Assembly (NCBI GenBank): GCA_045533485.1
Contig: JAZSHX010000046.1
Coordinates: 22,800 to 86,799 of the forward strand
From: Scatosoma sp045533485
GTDB taxonomy: Bacteria; Bacillota; Clostridia; Christensenellales; Borkfalkiaceae
DNA: 64,000 nucleotides
Direction: 5' to 3'
Under the pieces are notes generated by a model. The model saw only the letters and a list, made by a program, of their open reading frames with translations. It was not told where the DNA came from and did not search any database. A program made the position numbers and the translations under genes. Positions within the stretch are counted from its first letter, which is position 1, and every line of letters starts with the position of its first letter. Below, in pieces: positions 24,459 through 33,222 of the stretch.

Positions 24459-25322
24459 TTATTCTGCTCCGCCGTTGTTATATACGCCAAGCAATTTACA
24501 CTCCAACATATTTTCACGGATAGAAGCAAGCATTTCTTGCACACGGTTATCGGCAACGTCGCAATCCGCTTCGATAAAGAAACGGTAATCCCCGTGTTTA
24601 TCTTTTACGGGGCGGCTTTCAATTTTCGTCATGTTGATACCGTACTGAGCAATAATATGTAAAAGCTCCAACAAACTGCCCGGCTTATGCGGACAAACTG
24701 CCGTGAAGAATATACGTTCGCTGTGCGCAGGCATCGACTTTTCACCCTTTTTCACAAGCAAAAAATGCGTAAAATTATTTTTTTCATCGGCAATCGACGC
24801 TTCGCTCATCACAAACCCGTCGCGTAAATTTTTCGTATGCGCGCCGACAATCGCCGCGCTTTTTCCCGAAGCGTCTTCCACGGCTTTTGCCAAACCAAAT
24901 CCCGTCGACTCCGTTTCTCTAAGCGCCGCGAACGGCATTTGCTTTTGCAAAAACTCCGTGCACTGTGCAAGCGCTTGCTTGTGCGAATACACTCTGCCTA
25001 TTTGCGAAAATTCCACGCCCTTTTTATACACCAAGCGATGGTCTACGCGAATAACAATCTCTTTCACCGCATACACGTTTTCCGCCGCCTGCAACAAGTC
25101 CATCGCCTGCAAAACACCGCCTTGCAAGCTGTTTTCAATGGGCAACACCGCCGCTTCTACGCGCCTTGCCTGCACCGCTTCCACCACTTCCGTCAAATTG
25201 CGAAAGGGAATACACTCATCAAAATTACAACCGCCGTTTTTACCGCTTGTTTCCGTTTCCAAAAACATTTGCGCCGCCACGTGCGAATAGCTGCCTTCCG
25301 GCCCTAAAAATGCAATCTTCAT
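24459..25322 (-). CDS. pheA: Prephenate dehydratase
   Basis: Converts prephenate to phenylpyruvate in phenylalanine synthesis. The 287-residue monofunctional enzyme opens with FLGPEGSYSH, has a dehydratase domain to about residue 185 and a C-terminal ACT domain with the Phe-sensing motif IESRP near 240. The usual T-R-F active-site motif reads T-H-F here, which may matter for activity. It is paired with the DAHP synthase gene 18 bases upstream, forming a Phe-branch unit. Confidence 0.92.
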   Translation of the reverse strand: MKIAFLGPEGSYSHVAAQMFLETETSGKNGGCNFDECIPFRNLTEVVEAVQARRVEAAVLPIENSLQGGVLQAMDLLQAAENVYAVKEIVIRVDHRLVYKKGVEFSQIGRVYSHKQALAQCTEFLQKQMPFAALRETESTGFGLAKAVEDASGKSAAIVGAHTKNLRDGFVMSEASIADEKNNFTHFLLVKKGEKSMPAHSERIFFTAVCPHKPGSLLELLHIIAQYGINMTKIESRPVKDKHGDYRFFIEADCDVADNRVQEMLASIRENMLECKLLGVYNNGGAE

Positions 25323-25340
25323 ATCCTTACAATCTCCTTT

Positions 25341-26363
25341 TTACACCTGCTCCGCAATTCTATACAGCAATCTTTCTGTATCTTCCCAGCCCAAGCAAGG
25401 GTCGGTAATCGATTTGCCGAACACTTCGTCGTGCTTTTGCGTACCTTCCACCAAAAAGCTTTCCACCATAAACCCTTTGACGATCTTCTTGAAATCCCCG
25501 TCAAAGCGTCTGTTTTGCATCACTTCTTCCACAATACGAATTTGTTGACGGTGTTGCTTGCCCGAATTTGAGTGATTGCAATCGATGATAATCGCAGGAT
25601 TTTTCAAATCGCTCCCGTTGTACATTTCCGCAAGCTGCATCACCGTTTCATAATGGAAATTCGGCACGTCGCGCCCCATATTATCCACGTAACCGCGCAA
25701 AATGGCGTGCGCATAGGGGTTACCGTCCGCACTCACCTGATAGTTGCGATATTTGAAGATTTGCGGACTTTGCGCCGCGAAAATAGAGTTGATCAACACG
25801 GGAATATTCCCACTCATCGGGTTTTTCAAGCCCACAGGCGCGTCGATACCGCTTGCCACCTGTCTATGCAGCTGGTCTTCCACGCTTCTTGCCCCCACCG
25901 CGTGATAGGAAAGCATATCTTCCACGTACGCCGTGTTTTCAGGGTACAGCATTTCGTCCGCCGCCGTCAAGCCCGATTGATTGATTGCCGCAATGTGCAG
26001 CGCGCGGATACTGCGAATCCCACGCACGATATCTGCCATCCCTTCGGGATCGGGCTGTAAAAACATCCCCTTATACCCCACGCCCTTGGTACGGGGCTTG
26101 TTGGTATAAATTCTGGGCACGATCACAAGCTTGTCCTTAACCTTTTGATTAAGCTTGCCAAGCCGCGTTATATATTCAAGTGTGGGCGCAGGTTCGTGCG
26201 CGGAGCAAGGACCTATCACCACCAGCATTTTGTCGCTTTCACCCGTGATTACGTCACGAATTTCCCTATCGCGTTCCGCCTTAATGGCTTTCAGCGCGTC
26301 CGTCATCGGCGTTTCCGCCATAAATTCTTCAGGCTCTGGAATAAAATACTGCTTTTCCAACAT
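25341..26363 (-). CDS. aroF: 3-deoxy-7-phosphoheptulonate synthase (type I alpha)
   Basis: DAHP synthase, the first step of the shikimate pathway, joining PEP and erythrose 4-phosphate. The 340-residue AroFGH-type protein has GPCSAHEP near residue 52, a KPRTKGVGYKG segment near 90, D-C-N-H-S-N-S near 263 and metal ligands in the barrel. The remaining shikimate genes are 26 kb away at 52158-57447. Feedback specificity (Phe, Tyr or Trp) cannot be decided, so the symbol is approximate. Confidence 0.9.
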   Translation of the reverse strand: MLEKQYFIPEPEEFMAETPMTDALKAIKAERDREIRDVITGESDKMLVVIGPCSAHEPAPTLEYITRLGKLNQKVKDKLVIVPRIYTNKPRTKGVGYKGMFLQPDPEGMADIVRGIRSIRALHIAAINQSGLTAADEMLYPENTAYVEDMLSYHAVGARSVEDQLHRQVASGIDAPVGLKNPMSGNIPVLINSIFAAQSPQIFKYRNYQVSADGNPYAHAILRGYVDNMGRDVPNFHYETVMQLAEMYNGSDLKNPAIIIDCNHSNSGKQHRQQIRIVEEVMQNRRFDGDFKKIVKGFMVESFLVEGTQKHDEVFGKSITDPCLGWEDTERLLYRIAEQV

Positions 26364-26381
26364 ATTGCTACCTCTATATTA

Positions 26382-26870
26382 TTAATTTTCTTTCGTTTGT
26401 AAATTGCGTATATACGCTTCCACTTCTTCCGTCACGTATTCGCTTATGGGCGTTTGAAAATGCAAACTGCTTCTCACCATCGACGAACTGACGTGCAACA
26501 GCTCCTGCGGACAGGGTAAATATACTGCCGTGACGTTTTCGTTTAGTTTTTTGCTTGCGTAAAAGTTTGCGTTTTCGTAATCAAAATCGGTCGAATTTCG
26601 CAAACCGCGCACGTAAAAATTCGTATTTTCTCTTTGCAAAAGCTCCGCCACCGTACCGTCAAATTCCACGATGCGTATCCGCGCACTGTCAACGGTCAAT
26701 TTCAACATTTCACGCTTTTGCTCCACCGTAAAAAACGGCTGCTTGTGGGGATTGACCATAATGGCAACCACCACTTCGTCAAACATTTGCAGGCATTGCT
26801 CTATCAGCGCCTTATGCCCAAGCGTAGGTGGATCAAACGAACCTGCAAACACGCATTTTCTTTTCATCAT
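26382..26870 (-). CDS. coaD: Phosphopantetheine adenylyltransferase
   Basis: Fourth step of coenzyme A synthesis. The 162-residue nucleotidyltransferase has the signature GSFDPPTLGH near residue 10 and the late motif V-S-S-S-M-V-R near 130. The first of two ATGs overlaps the rsmD stop and has GGAG 8 bases upstream. rsmD-coaD is a common pair. Confidence 0.95.
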   Translation of the reverse strand: MMKRKCVFAGSFDPPTLGHKALIEQCLQMFDEVVVAIMVNPHKQPFFTVEQKREMLKLTVDSARIRIVEFDGTVAELLQRENTNFYVRGLRNSTDFDYENANFYASKKLNENVTAVYLPCPQELLHVSSSMVRSSLHFQTPISEYVTEEVEAYIRNLQTKEN

Positions 26871-27421
26871 TGTATCTTCTCCTTTCTAAAAAAGGTCAAT
26901 ATCGCTTTTCCGTACTTTCTTTCGTCATACTTTTCCAAACCGTCCACGCGTCCGTCAAACGCGCAGTCGCGCTCATACACCGCCACGCCGCCGCTAGACA
27001 GCAAATCCCTTTGCGCGATTATTTCCAGCGCGCGAAATCCAAATTCCTGTGCATAGGGCGGATCTATCAAAATCAAATCAAATTGCCCCTGCACCGTTTG
27101 CAAAAAGGTGGAAAAATCCCCTTGATACACCTTGGCTCTTTCGCCGTTTACTTGCACTTTCAAAGTGGTTAAATTACGCTTGACAATCGCCACACTGTCC
27201 TTGGACAAATCGTTAAAAACCACTTCCCTTGCCCCGCGCGACAAGCTTTCCAAGCCCAACGCGCCGCTGCCTGCAAACAAGTCCAAAACTCTTGCGCCGC
27301 GCACCTTATTTGCCAAAATATTAAAAAGCGCTTCTCTTGCCCTGTCGGACGTGGGACGCACGTTTTCCCCGTCGAAGGTCGCCAGCACCCTGCTTCTAAA
27401 TTCACCGCCGATAATCCGCAT
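26867..27421 (-). CDS. rsmD: 16S rRNA (guanine966-N2)-methyltransferase
   Basis: Class I SAM methyltransferase that modifies G966 of 16S rRNA. The 184-residue protein shows RIIGGE at the start, the SAM motif D-L-F-A-G-S-G-A-L-G near 47-56 and the catalytic D-P-P-Y motif near 118. It overlaps coaD by 4 bases. Confidence 0.95.
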   Translation of the reverse strand: MRIIGGEFRSRVLATFDGENVRPTSDRAREALFNILANKVRGARVLDLFAGSGALGLESLSRGAREVVFNDLSKDSVAIVKRNLTTLKVQVNGERAKVYQGDFSTFLQTVQGQFDLILIDPPYAQEFGFRALEIIAQRDLLSSGGVAVYERDCAFDGRVDGLEKYDERKYGKAILTFFRKEKIQ

Positions 27422-27435
27422 ATCTTTCTTTATCC

Positions 27436-28173
27436 TTATTTACGCTTTTTCGGTTTCGTACCGGGCAGACCGCCGTAATTGATTTTCTTCTTTTTCTCTT
27501 CCTTCGCTTTTTGCGCCGCTTCTTCCGCCGCAAGGCGTTTCAACGTTTTCGCACGTCTTACATACGCGCCGACGATATACATAACGCCAACCGTAACAAA
27601 AGGCACAACCGCAAACAAGCAGGAATAATAATAGCTTACCGCAATACCGCTTGCGTTCATATAAAAGAAGGGTAAAATCGACCAACCGGAGAGCAAAAAT
27701 CCAAGCAAAACCGCCACCGATAATCCCGAAAATCCGTTTTGGCTTTGCGAATCGATCACCTTTTGATTTGCGCCGAAAATAATCCCCGTCACCACCGTGT
27801 AAACAACGATAAACGCACCGATAGCAAACCCTTTCCACACGCGGTATTCCTTTACGTATTTATGTTCGGAGATTACGTATCCTTCCGTTTCTTCCGTTGC
27901 CGAACGGCGTTTCATATTGCCCGAAACCAACATTTCGTACGCGTCGCCGCCTTTCACGAAAATGATAAAGCCCATATACGCCGTCGCCGCCACCGCCAAA
28001 ATAATCGTCCAAATGAGCTTTTTACCGTTCCACGCCGTGTCCGCGTCGTTCATAATCACAAGCAACAGCACGGAGCTTGCAAAAATACACATCAACATCG
28101 GCACTAACGACGACTTGAACAGCTCAAAAATTTGCTTCCAAAACAGTTTTCCTTTCTTTTGATATTTTCCCAT
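27436..28173 (-). CDS. Uncharacterised multi-pass membrane protein
   Basis: A 245-residue protein I do not recognise. It has a basic N-terminus, five or six hydrophobic segments (about 18-42, 52-72, 112-135, 145-165, 170-195) and a C-terminal cytoplasmic tail from about 205 dominated by A, E and K, ending in a run of basic residues. It follows the 5-FCL gene by 27 bases and precedes rsmD by 14, so it is probably in the alr-to-patatin operon. No enzymatic motif is visible. Confidence 0.8.
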   Translation of the reverse strand: MGKYQKKGKLFWKQIFELFKSSLVPMLMCIFASSVLLLVIMNDADTAWNGKKLIWTIILAVAATAYMGFIIFVKGGDAYEMLVSGNMKRRSATEETEGYVISEHKYVKEYRVWKGFAIGAFIVVYTVVTGIIFGANQKVIDSQSQNGFSGLSVAVLLGFLLSGWSILPFFYMNASGIAVSYYYSCLFAVVPFVTVGVMYIVGAYVRRAKTLKRLAAEEAAQKAKEEKKKKINYGGLPGTKPKKRK

Positions 28174-28200
28174 ATTCTATCTCCGTTTTTCTTTCGTTCG

Positions 28201-28824
28201 TTACGACGTTATCATCGCCACGTTTTCTTCCGTAACGATGCACTGCATTTTTTCGTCAAACGCCTGCACGGGCACGCTTTCCAGCACTTGGCAGGCAAAC
28301 CCGTACGCCATACGCTTCATTTGCGTATGCGCGCTTAAAAATTTATCGTAAAACCCGCCGCCGTAGCCCAAGCGGTTACCCTGCTTGTCCACCGCCAAAA
28401 AGGGAATTACTGCCAAATGAATTTCTCCGTCGTACGCCTGTCCAAGCGGCTCTAAAACGCCGTAATTTGAACGCACAAAATCTTGGCTTTCCTTTTTTAT
28501 TTGCACAGCCGTCATTTGCTTGCATTCCACACGCGGCACTACAACCGTATGCCCCAAATCCAGCAAGCGCTCTATCAGCGTATGCGTAGGCGCTTCCGAC
28601 GAAAAAGAAATATAAATAAACACCGCTCGACGCGTACCTGCCCCTATGCTTTCACCAAAAAACGCTTGGTACGCCTTGTCGAAGTTCTCATTTAACAGCG
28701 TTTCCTTCACGTCGCGGTTGACCACCGCCGCACGCTTGCTCTTCGCATACGCGCGCAGCTGTTTTTTGCGTTCGTCAACGCTTACGTTCTTCTCTTCCGC
28801 AAAAGCAAACTTACGTGTACTCAT
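28201..28824 (-). CDS. fau: 5-formyltetrahydrofolate cyclo-ligase
   Basis: ATP-dependent enzyme that recycles 5-formyl-THF to methenyl-THF. The 207-residue protein has the ATP/folate signature LGYGGGFYDKFL near 165 and an N-terminal basic helix. The start at 28824 overlaps the alr stop and has GGAGAG 5 bases upstream; an open frame upstream to 29046 lies within alr and is rejected. Length is usual for the family. Confidence 0.92.
   Translation of the reverse strand: MSTRKFAFAEEKNVSVDERKKQLRAYAKSKRAAVVNRDVKETLLNENFDKAYQAFFGESIGAGTRRAVFIYISFSSEAPTHTLIERLLDLGHTVVVPRVECKQMTAVQIKKESQDFVRSNYGVLEPLGQAYDGEIHLAVIPFLAVDKQGNRLGYGGGFYDKFLSAHTQMKRMAYGFACQVLESVPVQAFDEKMQCIVTEENVAMITS
28632..28644 (-). repeat. 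Dispersed motif GGGGCAGGTACGC in the 5-FCL gene
   Basis: Thirteen-base copy (TAC variant) translated as part of I-G-A-G-T-R. Confidence 0.5.
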
Positions 28825-29869
28825 ATATTCTCTCCGCGCGCTTTGTCGCCGCGCACAACACTTCATACGAAATGGTTTTCGCCGCTTCCGCAGACGCGTG
28901 GGCGTCTTGCAAAATAAGCGTTCTTTGTCCTTTTTTTGCGTATCCTTTTCGCAAACACGCGTCCATACACAAACAGTTGGCGTTCTTTTCCCAGCCGTGC
29001 ATACCGTTTTGTTGTTTACGTAAAAATCCGTCCGCATAGCCCACACGATACACCGCCAAACGCTTGATATTTTTATTTAACGGCTTGGTATATCCCACGC
29101 CCCCGAACGACGGCTTCCGTGCCCCAACGGCATACGCATATACGCTCATCCCCTTTTTTAGTTTAAGCGCTTTCTCTTCACTCTCAAAACCGCTTACCCC
29201 GTCCGGCAAATAACCGTATAACCCGATGCCGATACGCACCATATCAAAAGCAAAACCTTTCCCAAGCATCGCCCCGTAGGTCGCGCTCAAATGATAAGTA
29301 AGCGCAGAGAAATACCGTTTGCAAATGCTCTGCAAGCGCAAAAAACGCGTCCTTGCTTGATACGCTTCCGCTTTGTGTTGCGAAAACAAATGCGAATACA
29401 TACCTTCGACGTTCACATTGCGTTTGCCTTTTAAAAACTTACACGTTTTTCCAAGCTCGCTTGCACCCATACCGTAACGGTTCATACCCGTATTCACTTT
29501 CAAATGCACGCGCGCAGGTCTGCCTGCAATATCCGCGGCTTTCTCCACCAACCGCGCATCGACGATACCGCCGACGGTGACGATAAACCCGTTTTGCACC
29601 GCTTGCACCGTTTCCGCTAAGCAAGTAGGCGGCGTTAAAATGAGAATATCCTTTCCGCAAGCCGCTACGCGCAGGGCAAGCGCTTCGCTCAGCAGTGCCA
29701 CGGCAAACACGTCCACGACGCTTTCTATCGCCAAAGCCACCTGCTCCGCACCGTGCCCGTAAGCGTCCGCTTTCACAACGGCGCAAAGCTTTCTCCCCGT
29801 CAACGCCTTAAACGCAACGGCATTTTCGTAAATACTTTTCAAATGAATGACCGCTTGTATTTTTCGCAT
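28811..29869 (-). CDS. alr: Alanine racemase
   Basis: PLP enzyme producing D-alanine for peptidoglycan. The 352-residue protein has the PLP lysine in VVKADAYGHG (K33) and the second catalytic tyrosine in VGYADGF near 275. It lacks an obvious Shine-Dalgarno; a TACAAT at 29875-29880 lies only 5 bases from the ATG but has no credible -35. It overlaps the 5-FCL gene by 14 bases. Confidence 0.93.
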   Translation of the reverse strand: MRKIQAVIHLKSIYENAVAFKALTGRKLCAVVKADAYGHGAEQVALAIESVVDVFAVALLSEALALRVAACGKDILILTPPTCLAETVQAVQNGFIVTVGGIVDARLVEKAADIAGRPARVHLKVNTGMNRYGMGASELGKTCKFLKGKRNVNVEGMYSHLFSQHKAEAYQARTRFLRLQSICKRYFSALTYHLSATYGAMLGKGFAFDMVRIGIGLYGYLPDGVSGFESEEKALKLKKGMSVYAYAVGARKPSFGGVGYTKPLNKNIKRLAVYRVGYADGFLRKQQNGMHGWEKNANCLCMDACLRKGYAKKGQRTLILQDAHASAEAAKTISYEVLCAATKRAERIYEYT

Positions 29870-29917
29870 GCTTTATTGTATGAACGCATACGCAAAAACG
29901 TGACGGATTTTACGTGT

Positions 29918-30625
29918 TTATTCGCTAAAAATAATTCTGTGGCAGTTATCGCATTCGATACCGTCCGCAAGCTTGCTCTTCACCGCGATAGGCGGTTCCA
30001 TACTGCAAAACGGACAGCGCCCCTGATTGAGCACCCCGACGATGGGGAACAGCTTTTCCTTGCGTTTGGTTTTATACCACTCCAACACCTTCGTCGCGCC
30101 CGATTTCGTCACTTCTTCCGCTGCCGCCGTCAACTGCGTTTCAATTTGTTTGCGATCGTCTTCCTTTGCATTTTTCACGGCCTTGTATTCTTCGGTCGCT
30201 TCGCCGTATTGCTTTTGCGCGGCAATAACCTGCTTTTTCAGCTTTTGGTATTCCGCGTCCGTTTCCTTTACCGACACCGACAACGCACTGATTTCCGCGC
30301 GGATTTGTTTGAGCTGCGATACAAGCGATTGCGCTTTTTTCTTATAAAAAGCAATATCCGCACCGCCGTGCACCAGTTCTTCCAAGTTTTCAAAATCGCC
30401 AAGCAACGCCTGCGCTTTTTCCGCTTTCGCCGCCAAGGAATCCGCTTCCGCTTTCAACGCCGCCGCTTTCACGTCCAACGCGTCCAAGCGTTCGGGCGCA
30501 ACCTTCAAAAACTTTTGCAATTTGACGTATTTTTTACGTTCTTCACTTTCGGAAATTTCCTTTTCAAGCAGAAACATTTTTCTGTCGATTTCCTGATACT
30601 TCAAAATAGCTTGTAAATTAGACAT
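29918..30625 (-). CDS. Coiled-coil protein with C4 zinc ribbon (CT398/zf-RING_7 type)
   Basis: A 235-residue protein with a long helical hairpin rich in A, E, K and L (about 5-180) and a C-terminal zinc ribbon with CPFC near 204 and CDNC near 226. This family often sits next to nif3 genes, as here (15-base gap). Proposed roles include acting as a nucleic-acid or secretion chaperone; nothing in the sequence decides this. Confidence 0.88.
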   Translation of the reverse strand: MSNLQAILKYQEIDRKMFLLEKEISESEERKKYVKLQKFLKVAPERLDALDVKAAALKAEADSLAAKAEKAQALLGDFENLEELVHGGADIAFYKKKAQSLVSQLKQIRAEISALSVSVKETDAEYQKLKKQVIAAQKQYGEATEEYKAVKNAKEDDRKQIETQLTAAAEEVTKSGATKVLEWYKTKRKEKLFPIVGVLNQGRCPFCSMEPPIAVKSKLADGIECDNCHRIIFSE

Positions 30626-30640
30626 ATAAGTTCTCCTTCG

Positions 30641-31456
30641 TCAAAGCAACGCTTCGTCCTTGTGGTACACACAAGGTAACGCGATGCTTTCACTCATTTT
30701 TTTATAAAATTGATAAAATCCGTATTGCTCGGACGCATAATGCGTCAAGGCAATTACGTTCAGCCCCTTTTCCAACGCAAGCGCAATTACGTGATGCTTG
30801 AAATCCGCCGAAACAATGGTATCCGCGCCCTGCAAAACCGCAAAGGCAACCGCACTCTCATCGCCGCCTGCGCCGCAAAAGCTTGCCGCTTTTTTCACCG
30901 TTGCGTTTTCATTGCCGTACACGACTACGCGCGCAGTTTGCAAGGTTTCCTTTAAAGCGTTCACAAGCGCGCCAAGCGTCGTTTCTTGCACTGCATACGC
31001 CCTGCCGTAGCCGCCGTTTTCTACCGCGTGCATAATCGCCGTTTCCGTATTTAACTGCGTACCTGCCCCCGCCGAAATGCAAACGGCATTTTGTAAACAC
31101 GCATCAATACCGCCCTTTGCAACGTCCAAATTCAAGTGCATCGACACGACCGAAATCCCTGCGCGGATACACGAAATCAGTTTTTCGTCTAACGGTTGAA
31201 AATCGTCTACGCGCAAATCGCTGATTTTGCCGTAAATGGCAGGGTGATGAGTAACGATTAAGTTTGCGCCTTGCGCTTTCGCTTTTTCAATCGCCCCCCA
31301 AGAAAAATCCAACGAAAACACAACGCCGCAAATTTTCTCGCCCACGTCAATGAGCACGCCGCTATTATCGTATGCGCCAAAGCTTGCGCAATAGAAATCG
31401 CTCAACGCCTTAGGCGCAACGCCGTCGATAAGTTTATACACTTCACCAAGTTTCAC
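30641..31456 (-). CDS. Nif3-like dinuclear metal centre protein (YqfO)
   Basis: A 271-residue member of the NIF3/DUF34 family, hexameric toroids with a two-metal site. Metal-ligand motifs are visible: V-T-H-H-P near 70, H-L-N-L-D near 107 and an H-x-x-S-E near the C-terminus (T-H-Y-A-S-E). It overlaps trmK by 14 bases in the order rpoD-trmK-nif3 conserved in Bacillota. The substrate is unknown. Confidence 0.93.
   Translation of the reverse strand: MKLGEVYKLIDGVAPKALSDFYCASFGAYDNSGVLIDVGEKICGVVFSLDFSWGAIEKAKAQGANLIVTHHPAIYGKISDLRVDDFQPLDEKLISCIRAGISVVSMHLNLDVAKGGIDACLQNAVCISAGAGTQLNTETAIMHAVENGGYGRAYAVQETTLGALVNALKETLQTARVVVYGNENATVKKAASFCGAGGDESAVAFAVLQGADTIVSADFKHHVIALALEKGLNVIALTHYASEQYGFYQFYKKMSESIALPCVYHKDEALL
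31057..31069 (-). repeat. Dispersed motif GGGGCAGGTACGC in the nif3 gene
   Basis: Thirteen-base copy (TAC variant) translated as A-G-A-G-T-Q. Confidence 0.5.
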
Positions 31457-32126
31457 CTTGTAACGCTCCTTGCAATTTTTTCTTCTTTTCCGTTAGTTGC
31501 GCTTTGCTTGCTTCCTGCAACGACGAACTGCGTAAATATTTTTCCACGTTAGCAATTTGCTTTTTCGTGCGCTTGACAAACGCGTCGGGCAAAGCGCGCA
31601 AATTTTCTCTGCCAAATTCGTATTCCGCGTCGCTATACGCCTGCGTTTGATGCGATTCGTCCGCTTTTCCGCCTACGATCACATCGTAAAACTTGCCGTC
31701 TTGAAAGGTAAAATCCCGTTCTATGTATCCGCCGTTTTCCAGCAAATACCTGCGCAGCTTTTCACTGTCGTGCATCGGTTGAAAAACAAACCGCTTGGGC
31801 ATAAAACCATACTTTTTATGCGATAAAATCGCCACGATTTCACTGCCGCCCATGCCGGCAATCAACACCTGCTCCACCGTATTCGGCACGCCGTAAAACC
31901 CGTCCCCAAGCACGGCAATCGCCAAGCCGTCGCCCACGTAAGAAGCCAAAAGCGCTTGCGCTTTTGCCAAGCTCCCCTTGCTCACGTCGGAAAAATACAC
32001 TTTATCGCACAACTGATTTTTCAATACGTATTCGCTGCAATAACCGTGATCACAGCCCACGTCCGCAAACGTAGCCGATTTTTTCAGCAACGAACATAAC
32101 GTATCAATGCGTTTCCCGTAACCCAT
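31443..32126 (-). CDS. trmK: tRNA (adenine22-N1)-methyltransferase
   Basis: SAM-dependent enzyme making m1A22 in bacterial tRNAs, typical of Bacillota. The 227-residue protein starts with R-I-D-T-L-C, has the SAM motif A-D-V-G-C-D-H-G-Y near 20-28 and G-M-G-G near 92, and ends in a coiled C-terminal domain. Its ATG overlaps the rpoD stop (TAATG). Confidence 0.94.
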   Translation of the reverse strand: MGYGKRIDTLCSLLKKSATFADVGCDHGYCSEYVLKNQLCDKVYFSDVSKGSLAKAQALLASYVGDGLAIAVLGDGFYGVPNTVEQVLIAGMGGSEIVAILSHKKYGFMPKRFVFQPMHDSEKLRRYLLENGGYIERDFTFQDGKFYDVIVGGKADESHQTQAYSDAEYEFGRENLRALPDAFVKRTKKQIANVEKYLRSSSLQEASKAQLTEKKKKLQGALQGETW

Positions 32127-33181
32127 TATTCCAGAAAATCTTTCAATTTCTTGCTGCGCGAAGGGTGGCGCAATTTTCTAAGCGCTTTCGCTTCGATTTG
32201 ACGGATACGTTCACGCGTAACGTTAAATTCCCTGCCTACTTCTTCCAGCGTTCTGGGCTTACCGTCGTCCAAGCCGTAGCGCAAACGAAGCACCTTTTCT
32301 TCACGGGGCGTAAGCGTGTCCAAAACCCCCAAAAGCTGTTCTTTGAGCATAGTAAACGCCACCGATTCACTGGGCGTCATCGTCTTTTCATCTTCGATGA
32401 AATCCCCCAAATGGCTGTCTTCTTCTTCACCGATAGGCGTTTCCAGCGATACGGGATCTTGCGCGATTTTTTGAATTTCGCGCACTCTGTCTTCCGTTAC
32501 GCCCATCTTTTCGGCAATTTCCGCAGGCGTCGGCTCACGGCCAAGCTCCTGCAACAAAAGCCGTTGAATACGCGTCAATTTATTGATCGTTTCCACCATG
32601 TGCACGGGAATACGAATAGTACGCGCTTGATCTGCGATGGCACGCGTAATCGATTGACGGATCCACCACGTTGCATACGTAGAGAATTTGAACCCTTTTT
32701 GATAATCGAATTTTTCCACGGCTTTCATAAGCCCCAAGTTGCCTTCTTGAATCAAATCCAAGAACAGCATACCGCGCCCCACGTAGCGTTTTGCAATGGA
32801 TACAACCAAACGCAAGTTGGCTTCCGACAAACGCTTTCTTGCGCTTGCGTCGTTTTCCTGCATACGGCGCGCCAAATCCACTTCTTCGTCCACCGTCAAA
32901 AGCGGCACTCTGCCGATGTCTTTAAGATACATTTTGACAGGATCGTCCAAGCCGATATCGGAAAGCGCCTGTTCAAAAAGCTCTCTATCTCTTTGATCTT
33001 CGTCGACGATTTGGATGCTTGCTTCGCTCAGCGTTTTGTACACGAAATCCATTTGATTTGCGTCGATGTCGTGTTTTTCCAAAATATCGCAAAGCGCGTT
33101 GGTGGAAATGCTGCCCTTTTTGCTGTAATTGTTGATAATGCCAGCAACGAGTTCGTTAAGTTTTTGTTCGGATATATTCAC
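32126..33181 (-). CDS. rpoD: Primary sigma factor RpoD (sigma A)
   Basis: Housekeeping sigma factor of 351 residues. A short region 1.1 (1-60) is followed by region 1.2-2 with K-F-S-T-Y-A-T-W-W-I-R-Q (about 170), region 3, and region 4 with V-T-R-E-R-I-R-Q-I-E-A near 325. It starts at GTG with GGAGG 8 bases upstream, after dnaG, in the classical macromolecular-synthesis operon. Its promoter consensus agrees with the promoters annotated in this window. Confidence 0.97.
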   Translation of the reverse strand: MNISEQKLNELVAGIINNYSKKGSISTNALCDILEKHDIDANQMDFVYKTLSEASIQIVDEDQRDRELFEQALSDIGLDDPVKMYLKDIGRVPLLTVDEEVDLARRMQENDASARKRLSEANLRLVVSIAKRYVGRGMLFLDLIQEGNLGLMKAVEKFDYQKGFKFSTYATWWIRQSITRAIADQARTIRIPVHMVETINKLTRIQRLLLQELGREPTPAEIAEKMGVTEDRVREIQKIAQDPVSLETPIGEEEDSHLGDFIEDEKTMTPSESVAFTMLKEQLLGVLDTLTPREEKVLRLRYGLDDGKPRTLEEVGREFNVTRERIRQIEAKALRKLRHPSRSKKLKDFLE

Positions 33182-33222
33182 CCTTTTATCCTCCGTTTAT
33201 TCAAAAGCGATTTTCGCCTTTA

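Noticed and set aside
28825..29046. Upstream extension of the 5-FCL gene by 74 codons
   Set aside because: It runs inside alr in another frame; the ATG at 28824 has a good ribosome site and fits the family.
29867..29903. Leaderless promoter for alr
   Set aside because: TACAAT is close to the ATG, but no acceptable -35 lies 16-18 bases upstream and no extended -10 is present.
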